Assembly: GCA_016873575.1 (NCBI GenBank)
Contig: VGWY01000176.1
Span: 1-5,435 of the forward strand
From: Nitrospira sp.
GTDB lineage: Bacteria; Nitrospirota; Thermodesulfovibrionia; Thermodesulfovibrionales; SM23-35
Direction: 5' to 3'
DNA: 5,435 nucleotides
A program made the translations under genes and the position numbers. Shown piece after piece: positions 1 to 4,141 of the stretch. The notes beneath the pieces are model-generated. The model had not been told where the DNA came from and searched no databases. It saw only the letters and a list, made by a program, of their open reading frames with translations. Each line of letters starts with the position of its first letter. The stretch's first letter is position 1.

Positions 1-106
1 CAGATTGATATAAAGCGGTCTGTCTGAATGCAGCAGAACTGTCAACCGGCGTCTTTATCTCTTTCAGTAACTTGCTTAAATAGGAGAAAATAGGGACAGC
101 GCCTAT
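1..106 (-). other. Open frame without start codon, possible interrupted-gene remnant
   Basis: Reading the minus strand leftwards from 106, one frame stays open to the window edge (about 35 codons). The other two minus frames and all three plus frames meet stops. Outside the transposon repeat it encodes a plausible stretch, KLLKEIKTPVDSSAAF and onward. It has no ATG, GTG or TTG, and it begins directly after the transposase stop codon in the same frame. It could be the downstream part of a gene cut by the element, or chance in a short stretch. I do not recognise the peptide. No matching upstream half is evident to the right of the element, so confidence is low. Confidence 0.15.
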
Positions 107-110
107 TTAA
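76..110. repeat. Left terminal inverted repeat with two alternative hairpins
   Basis: Contains AAATAGG twice (78-84 and 88-94), and both can pair with the single CCTATTT at 102-108. The inner hairpin has a 7-bp stem and a 7-nt loop (GACAGCG, 95-101). The outer pairing, TTAAATAGG (76-84) with CCTATTTAA (102-110), is a perfect 9 bp. The minus-strand transposase stop codon TAA (109-107) lies within it. It is the inverted partner of 811-843. Confidence 0.8.
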
Positions 111-772
111 TATGTTTTTCGTGGTCTCCCCCACGGAAGGGCGGACAATCTCCTGCCTATCAATTCCTCTATCCTCAATACAAATTCATCATCCCCGCAC
201 GGGCGCCCCGTCTTTGTATTCTTCCGAATTTCATCAACCAACGATGCAGCTTCTTTCTCCCTAAGATATGCCGTCCAATCTCTTATCCTTTCAACAATAT
301 AGCAGTCTCTGGACAATATCGGATCAGTCTTTCCCTGTACGTGACCCCGCGCGCTTGACCATTGGTATTCCTCAGCCTTCTTTACGATACGTGCCCTGAC
401 AGGGTTGTTCTCAACATACCGTATGCCTGCATAGAGATGTTTCTCATCCAGTACACAAGAAAAAAACCGCCCCTGCCAGAGATGACCTGTGGTCTTGTTC
501 CTCATGTTGATGTACTGGGCATATCTCATATGAAGCGTATTGAAGGATTTCGCCAGAGAATCAGTCTCCATTGGTACAACGATACAATGCACGTGATTAT
601 GCATAAGACAGTATGCCCATATCTTTAAAGCGTATCTCTTGCTGTAAAATTTGAGCCACTCCAGGTATTGAAGATAATCTTCATCTTTTTCAAAGACTGT
701 CTGACGATAGTTGCCCCGCTGAGTGATATGGTGGGGATAACCAACTGCTACCGCACGGGATATTCTTGGCAT
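107..772 (-). CDS. REP-associated tyrosine transposase (RAYT, Y1/HUH transposase family)
   Basis: A 221-residue single-strand DNA transposase of the Y1_Tnp superfamily. It should nick and rejoin DNA at hairpin-bearing ends through a covalent 5'-phosphotyrosine. The HUH metal-binding motif is in HNHVHCIVV (H60-V-H62 are the likely ligands). The family signature LWQGRFF is at 98-104. The candidate nucleophile is Y119 in YVENNPVRA (119-127), assigned by analogy with E. coli TnpA-REP and not proven here. The N-terminal PHHITQRGN block and the C-terminal basic GRPRK tail are typical of RAYTs. Length is normal and no frameshift or lost motif is visible, so it is probably functional. The start is well fixed by the family's N-terminal MPRISR-like opening. 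No Shine-Dalgarno sequence precedes it, consistent with the leaderless promoter placed just upstream. It is the only gene inside its inverted repeats and is unrelated in function to radA. Confidence 0.93.
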   Translation of the reverse strand: MPRISRAVAVGYPHHITQRGNYRQTVFEKDEDYLQYLEWLKFYSKRYALKIWAYCLMHNHVHCIVVPMETDSLAKSFNTLHMRYAQYINMRNKTTGHLWQGRFFSCVLDEKHLYAGIRYVENNPVRARIVKKAEEYQWSSARGHVQGKTDPILSRDCYIVERIRDWTAYLREKEAASLVDEIRKNTKTGRPCGDDEFVLRIEELIGRRLSALPWGRPRKTY

Positions 773-779
773 GGATAAG

Positions 780-809
780 ATGATAAATCAGAACTGAGTG
801 CTATGTCAA
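780..809 (-). promoter_or_regulatory. Promoter of the RAYT gene, predicted leaderless
   Basis: On the minus strand there is a perfect -35 TTGACA (809-804), an 18-bp spacer, and a -10 TATCAT (785-780; 5 of 6 to consensus). Only 7 nt separate the -10 from the ATG at 772, so transcription should start at or within a base or two of the start codon. This agrees with the lack of a ribosome binding site. The promoter lies between the terminal repeat and the gene, so it would travel with the element. Confidence 0.6.
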
Positions 810-810
810 A

Positions 811-843
811 TAAATAGGCGCTGTCCCTATTATTTCTCCTATT
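811..843. repeat. Right terminal inverted repeat of the RAYT element
   Basis: Inverted copy of the left end. Positions 811-831 match the complement of 109-89 exactly, then AT is inserted (832-833), then 834-843 match the complement of 88-79. It folds as AATAGG (813-818), loop CGCTGTC, CCTATT (826-831). A second CCTATT at 838-843 offers the same alternative pairing seen at the left end. Confidence 0.8.
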
Positions 844-909
844 ATTTCTATTATGTTCTCCCTCTTTTGTTCTTTATTGAAAGGCGAGGGTTGATGGTTT
901 AATCAAAGA

Positions 910-936
910 ATTCCTCGAAGCTCAGCTTCGGGGAAT
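910..936. repeat. Strong intergenic hairpin, palindromic repeat-like
   Basis: ATTCCTCGAAGC (910-921), a TCA loop, and GCTTCGGGGAAT (925-936) form a 12-bp stem with one T-G wobble and no mismatch. There is no T-run on either side, so it is not a typical intrinsic terminator. It resembles the weaker palindrome at 1043-1066 in its AGCT-centred stem and CGGGG shoulder, which suggests a dispersed palindromic repeat. Confidence 0.6.
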
Positions 937-956
937 GATAATTGTATCCTTTTCCG

Positions 957-1016
957 TGTCATTCCCGCTTGTCGGGAATCCTTTTTCAGAAAGATTCTGG
1001 ACAAGCCAGAATGACA
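957..1016. repeat. BIME-like unit 1: two inverted hairpins, TGTCATTC...GAATGACA
   Basis: Outer perfect 8-bp inverted repeat TGTCATTC (957-964) and GAATGACA (1009-1016). Inside it, each arm is a hairpin with a 7-bp perfect stem. Arm one is ATTCCCG, loop CTTGT, CGGGAAT (961-979). Arm two is ATTCTGG, loop ACAAG, CCAGAAT (994-1012). The two 24-nt arms are inverted copies differing at four bases, all in paired stem positions and all compensated. Two REP-like hairpins in opposite orientation match the layout of a BIME. A second unit lies at 3177-3243. Confidence 0.8.
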
Positions 1017-1020
1017 TTGT

Positions 1021-1038
1021 GGCTGAACGTTTTCAGTC
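1021..1038. repeat. Small hairpin just after BIME-like unit 1
   Basis: GGCTGAA (1021-1027), loop CGTT, TTCAGTC (1032-1038) pairs over 7 bp including one G-T wobble. It lies 4 nt beyond the larger unit. Unit 2 also has a 7-bp hairpin immediately beyond its end, but with unrelated sequence. Confidence 0.4.
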
Positions 1039-1042
1039 ATGA

Positions 1043-1066
1043 TACCTCACAGCTTGCTGCGGGGTA
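1043..1066. repeat. Imperfect palindrome, TACCTC...GGGGTA
   Basis: TACCTCACAG (1043-1052), loop CTTG, CTGCGGGGTA (1057-1066): nine pairs including one T-G wobble, and one A-C mismatch. It looks like a decayed copy of a perfect palindrome and is related in style to the hairpin at 910-936. No T-tract follows it. Confidence 0.5.
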
Positions 1067-1085
1067 GTTCATTATTGATTAATCT

Positions 1086-1107
1086 GCTTTTATTGTGCTT
1101 TTATTGT
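1086..1107 (+). repeat. Perfect tandem duplication of an 11-mer upstream of radA
   Basis: GCTTTTATTGT occurs twice back to back (1086-1096 and 1097-1107). The period is about one helical turn, and the pair ends 22 bp before the radA -10 box, covering the -35 region. An 8-bp palindrome GATTAATC (1077-1084) sits just before it. It could be a paired regulator-binding site or a replication-slippage duplication; sequence alone does not decide. Confidence 0.5.
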
Positions 1108-1126
1108 CAATAGAGAGGAAAGGTTC

Positions 1127-1135
1127 TGTTATAAT
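1127..1135 (+). promoter_or_regulatory. Extended -10 promoter of the radA-lipoprotein pair
   Basis: TGTTATAAT is a consensus TATAAT (1130-1135) with the TGN extension. The nearest -35-like hexamer is TTGTCA (1104-1109; 5 of 6), but its spacer is a poor 20 bp, so the extended -10 probably carries the promoter. The expected start near 1142 gives a short leader of about 27 nt. Confidence 0.6.
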
Positions 1136-1158
1136 TAAATCAAAGTAATAATTTTTGT

Positions 1159-1163
1159 AAGGA
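1159..1163 (+). promoter_or_regulatory. Ribosome binding site of radA
   Basis: AAGGA, 5 nt before the ATG at 1169, within AAGGAAAGG. It confirms the start that places the zinc-finger cysteines at residues 10-27, as expected for RadA. Confidence 0.75.
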
Positions 1164-1168
1164 AAGGT

Positions 1169-2533
1169 ATGTCAAAGATAAGAACATTTTTTCAGTGTCA
1201 GGCATGTGGGTATACAAGTCCGAAGTGGCTTGGGAAGTGTCCTGACTGTGGGGCATGGAATAGCCTTGTAGAAGAAAAGAAAGAAACAGCTACCCGTTAC
1301 TCATTACATGTTCCTTATCATGGTAAATCAGAGCCCCAACCCCTGAGTTCAATCACAGGCGGAAATGGGCAAAGGACGTCAACAGGCATGAAAGAACTCG
1401 ACAGGGTCTTAGGAGGAGGTGTTGTTAAGGGTTCAGTAATACTTGTCGGAGGTGACCCTGGTATAGGCAAGTCCACACTGCTTTTACAGACCCTCTCAGG
1501 CCTTTCAAAAAAATACGGCAAGGTTCTCTATGTCTCAGGTGAAGAGTCTCCTGAACAGATTAAAATAAGGGCAGACAGACTTTCCATCAATTCTGATGAC
1601 ATAGTCTTACTTTCTGAAACCGTGCTCGAAGAAATTCTTGATACTACGTCAAAACTCTCTCCTCACGTAATGGTTATTGATTCCATTCAGACTGTCTATA
1701 CAGAGGAAATTGTTTCAGCGCCAGGATCTGTTAGCCAGGTGAGGGATTGTGCTGCAAAACTGATGCTCTTTGCAAAGAGGTCGGATATTCCGGTATTCCT
1801 TGTCGGACATGTAACAAAAGAAGGGGCAATTGCAGGTCCGCGTGTACTGGAACATATCGTGGATACTGTACTTTACTTTGAGGGGGATAGGGGACATTCA
1901 TACCGCATCCTCAGGACGGTTAAAAACCGCTTTGGTTCAACGAATGAAATTGGTGTCTTTTCAATGTCTGATTCAGGACTGATCGAAGTAGAAAACCCCT
2001 CTGAACTCTTCCTTTTAGAAAGGCCAATCAATGTTTCAGGTTCAACCGTTGTTGCAAGTCTCGAGGGCACCCGTCCCCTGATGGTTGAAATACAGTCACT
2101 CGTCTCCCAGACTGTATTCGGGATGCCCCGGAGGACAACGATAGGAGTTGATTTTAACAGGGTCAACCTGCTCGTTGCTGTGCTCGAAAAGAGGGCAGGC
2201 CTTCATTTAGGTGGAACGGATATCTTTATTAATATCGTTGGAGGGCTCAGGATCATTGAGCCTGCTGTTGACCTTGGCATTATTTCAACAATAGCCTCAT
2301 CTCTGCGGGATATACCAATAGATCACAAGCTCTTTGTATTTGGTGAGGTTGGTCTCTCAGGCGAGATAAGGGCAGTTACTCAGGCAGAAGCACGGTTAAA
2401 GGAAGCGTCAAAAATAGGGTTTAAACGGGCAGTGATACCTTTTGGAAATTCTGAAAAGATTAAAACTAATTTCGGATTAGAGATTATAGGGGTCAAGGAT
2501 GTTGAAGATACTCTCGAAGCTGTTCTGCCTTAG
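1169..2533 (+). CDS. radA: DNA repair protein RadA (Sms)
   Basis: A full-length RadA of 454 residues, a cytoplasmic RecA-related ATPase that helps process recombination intermediates and drives DNA branch migration during recombinational repair. All family blocks are present in order. A C4 zinc finger (C10-x2-C13, C24-x2-C27) opens the protein. Walker A is GGDPGIGKST (94-103), Walker B is VMVIDS with D171, and the RadA-specific KNRFG motif is at 252-256. A C-terminal Lon-protease-like domain begins near SGSTVVASLEGTRPL (290-304) and includes VNIVGG-like (here INIVGG) and GEVGLSGEIR signatures. No key residue is missing. It has its own promoter and ribosome binding site, and its last 35 bp overlap the start of the following lipoprotein gene in another frame, implying a shared transcript. 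Identification is secure. Confidence 0.98.
   Translation: MSKIRTFFQCQACGYTSPKWLGKCPDCGAWNSLVEEKKETATRYSLHVPYHGKSEPQPLSSITGGNGQRTSTGMKELDRVLGGGVVKGSVILVGGDPGIGKSTLLLQTLSGLSKKYGKVLYVSGEESPEQIKIRADRLSINSDDIVLLSETVLEEILDTTSKLSPHVMVIDSIQTVYTEEIVSAPGSVSQVRDCAAKLMLFAKRSDIPVFLVGHVTKEGAIAGPRVLEHIVDTVLYFEGDRGHSYRILRTVKNRFGSTNEIGVFSMSDSGLIEVENPSELFLLERPINVSGSTVVASLEGTRPLMVEIQSLVSQTVFGMPRRTTIGVDFNRVNLLVAVLEKRAGLHLGGTDIFINIVGGLRIIEPAVDLGIISTIASSLRDIPIDHKLFVFGEVGLSGEIRAVTQAEARLKEASKIGFKRAVIPFGNSEKIKTNFGLEIIGVKDVEDTLEAVLP
2488..2492 (+). promoter_or_regulatory. Ribosome binding site of the lipoprotein gene, inside radA
   Basis: AGGGG, 6 nt before the ATG at 2499, embedded in the end of the radA coding sequence. 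It supports this overlapping start, which also yields a complete lipoprotein signal peptide. Confidence 0.6.
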
Positions 2534-3173
2534 CATTATCTTTTTTATCTTATCCTGTGCAACGAGACGGGTTGAGATGCCAGTATATGAAGGGGTTGAT
2601 GTAAGGGATTTTCTTGCCTCAAAAAATAATATCTCCAACATAGAGGCAGTATTTTCTATCATCTACGAGAAAGATGATACTGAGATAAGGGGAGAGGGAA
2701 TGGTGAATATATCCAGGAATGGTAATCTCAACCTGCGAATATATTCATTTGGATTCCTTGCCCTTGAGCTGACATCCGAAAATGGCATAATAAAAAGTAC
2801 CCCAATGATTGATAGAAATAAGGGCACAATACTGACATCGGGACTACGGGACTGTTTTTTCTGGTGGGATATACAGGATTTTGGGATTGAAGAACAAAAC
2901 AGCGCTTACCTCCTTAAGAATTCCCTGAAAAAGATATGGATAGACAGAAAAACAATGCTTCCGCTCAAGCAAACCGTCTCGCTCGAAGATGGCAGGGAGG
3001 TTACTATCTCTTATGAAGATACTGAAAAAATCGGTGATATATGGTATCCCTCAAAGATAAGGATAGAACTTCAAAGACATGCTGTAACATTGAGAATTAA
3101 GGATATATCATTCGGCCCGTTATACATGACGACACAAATCTTTCGCATCGCAAGGACTGCTTATACCCCGTAA
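2499..3173 (+). CDS. Putative outer-membrane lipoprotein, LolA/LolB-like fold suspected
   Basis: A 224-residue protein with a short basic N-terminus, a hydrophobic stretch (8-18) and a lipobox ending ILSC. C20 would be the lipidated residue and A21 favours export to the outer membrane over retention in the inner membrane. The mature part alternates polar and hydrophobic residues in a beta-rich pattern. The segment 51-100 (ISNIEAVFSI, then EIRGEGMVNIS, then LRIYSFGFLALEL) resembles the opening strands of LolB-type proteins. The later TISYEDTEKIGDIWYPSKIRI resembles LolA/DUF4292-type proteins. I infer a lipid-binding, half-barrel protein on the periplasmic face of the envelope; the family assignment is by eye only. 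The start overlaps radA by 35 bp with a good ribosome binding site, so the two are co-transcribed, although no functional link to RadA is evident. A BIME-like palindrome starts 4 nt after its stop. Confidence 0.75.
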   Translation: MLKILSKLFCLSIIFFILSCATRRVEMPVYEGVDVRDFLASKNNISNIEAVFSIIYEKDDTEIRGEGMVNISRNGNLNLRIYSFGFLALELTSENGIIKSTPMIDRNKGTILTSGLRDCFFWWDIQDFGIEEQNSAYLLKNSLKKIWIDRKTMLPLKQTVSLEDGREVTISYEDTEKIGDIWYPSKIRIELQRHAVTLRIKDISFGPLYMTTQIFRIARTAYTP

Positions 3174-3176
3174 AAC

Positions 3177-3243
3177 TGTCATTCCGGCTTGTCCGGAATC
3201 TTTCCGGAAGGATTCCCGACGCGCTTCGCTTGCGGGAATGACA
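3177..3243. repeat. BIME-like unit 2 between convergent genes
   Basis: Same outer ends as unit 1, TGTCATTC (3177-3184) and GAATGACA (3236-3243). Arm one is ATTCCGG, loop CTTGT, CCGGAAT (3181-3199). A central palindrome TTCCGGAA (3202-3209) follows. Arm two is ATTCCCG (3212-3218) paired with CGGGAAT (3233-3239), but its loop is 14 nt instead of 5 and holds a nested GCG-CTT-CGC mini-hairpin. It begins 4 nt after the lipoprotein stop codon and could act as a bidirectional transcription or mRNA-end barrier for the two converging units, though no T-tract is present. Confidence 0.8.
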
Positions 3244-3259
3244 ATAATGCGACATTATT
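3243..3259. repeat. 7-bp hairpin adjoining BIME-like unit 2
   Basis: AATAATG (3243-3249), loop CGA, CATTATT (3253-3259): a perfect A+T-rich stem that shares its first base with the end of the larger palindrome. It is weak thermodynamically and its role is unknown. Confidence 0.4.
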
Positions 3260-3274
3260 CATGACGCTATGTAT

Positions 3275-3297
3275 AGAATATTCCGCTGAATAATTCT
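3275..3297. repeat. Imperfect hairpin over the ExeA-like stop codon
   Basis: AGAATATTC (3275-3283), loop CGCT, GAATAATTCT (3288-3297): 9 bp with one bulged base. It covers the minus-strand stop codon TAG (3298-3296). It could protect the 3' end of the mRNA. With no T-run on the minus strand after it, I do not call it a terminator. Confidence 0.3.
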
Positions 3298-4126
3298 AAC
3301 GGGGTTCACCCCTGTTGTCTAACCCGAGGTCAGCAGCAACAGTCTTGAGGGTCAAATCATCTATAAATTTTTTCTTGTAAAGATAACCCTCAAGGAGCAC
3401 ATTGTCACAAATTGTATTTATAAGCCTGGGCAAGCCATGTGAATACTGATATATCAGCTTTATAGACTCCTCCGGAAATATCTCCTTTCCACACTCTGCC
3501 ACATTCAGCCTGTGGTGAATGTAATCCCTTGTATCTGATTCAGAAAATGCCTTCAGCCATATCTTAATTGCGACTCTCTGCTTGAGTGGTTCATCCAGAG
3601 AAAGGACATCTTCAAAGTCAGGGAGACCGAAAAGGATAAAATTGACCATCTTCCCATCAGGTAGTTCCATATTCAAAAGACCCCGGAACTCTTCCATAAT
3701 CTCCTTTGAATTCAACATCTGAATTTCGTCAATCATCACAACAGCCCTTTTCCCCTCCTTGTTTATCTCATACAGTCTTTTGTAAATCTGCGAGAGGAGT
3801 TCCACCTTATCCCCCTTTACATCGGTAACACCAAGCTGCATCGCGAATTTTCTAAAAAGCCATTCTGAGGTAACAGATGAGTGGATGACCACGAGAAGGG
3901 CAGCTTCATATTTCTCTTCATCCAATTGCTCAAGGAGTCTTCGCGCAATGGTCGTTTTCCCTGAACCGATATCACCGATAACGACAGCAAGCCCTTTTCT
4001 TGTATCTATTGCATATTTTAATTTAAGGAGGGCATTTTCATGCTGTGAGCTGTTGTAATAAAACCGATTGTCAACGACATTGGAGAATGGATGTTCTTTG
4101 AGACCATAATACTCTAAATAATCCAT
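3296..4126 (-). CDS. ExeA-like AAA+ ATPase (general secretion pathway protein A family)
   Basis: A 276-residue P-loop ATPase of the ExeA/GspA type (AAA_22-like). The N-terminal block YLEYYGLKEHPFSNVVDNRFYYNSSQHENAL is the standard ExeA opening. Walker A is GDIGSGKTT (51-59) and Walker B is VVMIDEIQ (129-136; D133, E134). Sensor-1-like ILFGLPDF (164-171) replaces the usual GQPEL, changing Q to L. The candidate arginine finger is R184 in LKQRV, and GLPRLINTICDNVLL (231-245) is the usual C-terminal helix. It stops there: there is no membrane segment and no periplasmic peptidoglycan-binding domain, both of which full ExeA proteins carry. It is therefore a cytosolic, ATPase-only member. Such proteins occur beside secretion and type IV pilus genes but also elsewhere, so its exact job is open. 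Its start is 3 bp after the TPR gene's stop with no clear ribosome binding site, implying translational coupling and a joint function. Confidence 0.88.
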   Translation of the reverse strand: MDYLEYYGLKEHPFSNVVDNRFYYNSSQHENALLKLKYAIDTRKGLAVVIGDIGSGKTTIARRLLEQLDEEKYEAALLVVIHSSVTSEWLFRKFAMQLGVTDVKGDKVELLSQIYKRLYEINKEGKRAVVMIDEIQMLNSKEIMEEFRGLLNMELPDGKMVNFILFGLPDFEDVLSLDEPLKQRVAIKIWLKAFSESDTRDYIHHRLNVAECGKEIFPEESIKLIYQYSHGLPRLINTICDNVLLEGYLYKKKFIDDLTLKTVAADLGLDNRGEPR

Positions 4127-4127
4127 G

Positions 4128-4141
4128 TCTTATATATAAGA
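4128..4141. promoter_or_regulatory. 14-bp perfect palindrome across the TPR/ExeA-like gene junction
   Basis: TCTTATATATAAGA is fully self-complementary. It contains the TPR gene's last codons and stop (TAT ATA TAA, minus strand) and ends one base before the ExeA-like ATG. It occupies the place where a Shine-Dalgarno sequence would be; the only purine patch, AGGA, lies too far upstream. It may be chance in A+T-rich sequence, or it may shape termination-reinitiation. Confidence 0.4.

Larger units (their letters stand above)
76..843 (-). mobile_element. RAYT (REP-associated tyrosine transposase) element with inverted terminal repeats
   Basis: About 770 bp containing a single HUH transposase gene between two inverted copies of a roughly 31-33 nt repeat (79-109 and 811-843). 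The inner 21 nt of the repeats are identical, and the outer 10 nt are identical after a 2-nt insertion in the right copy. Each end can fold into a small hairpin, as IS200/IS605 relatives and RAYT substrates do. There is no tnpB-like gene. The gene fills the element almost exactly, with its stop codon inside the left repeat and its promoter just inside the right repeat. This looks like an autonomous single-gene unit and not only a domesticated chromosomal RAYT. The outer limits are inferred from where repeat similarity ends; no target duplication is apparent, and none is expected for HUH single-strand transposition. Confidence 0.75.

Noticed and set aside
362..628. Plus-strand open frame opposite the RAYT gene
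   Set aside because: It lies wholly antisense to a well-supported transposase with intact motifs, and its peptide has no recognisable domain.
76..843. IS200/IS605 element with TnpB and a guide RNA
   Set aside because: The transposase has RAYT signatures (LWQGRFF, YVENNPVRA and a longer basic tail), and there is no tnpB-like frame in or beside the element.
910..936. Intrinsic terminator
   Set aside because: The stem is strong, but neither strand has a T-run after it and no gene on either strand ends nearby; a palindromic repeat fits better.
1318..2166. Three minus-strand open frames (1318-1521, 1715-1897, 1873-2166)
   Set aside because: All are antisense to radA, whose reading frame is complete and conserved; the peptides look like shadow translations.
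2477..2662. Minus-strand open frame over the radA/lipoprotein overlap
   Set aside because: Antisense to two supported genes, with no domain.
957..3243. CRISPR array or ncRNA gene made from the TGTCATTC palindromes
   Set aside because: Only two units over 2 kb apart with genes between, no regular spacers and no cas genes.
3296..4126. Tn7-like TniB/TnsC transposition ATPase
   Set aside because: The ATPase core is related, but the N-terminal YLEYYGLKEHPFS block and the GLPRLIN helix are ExeA-type, and no TniA/TnsB, TniQ or attachment ends lie in the window.
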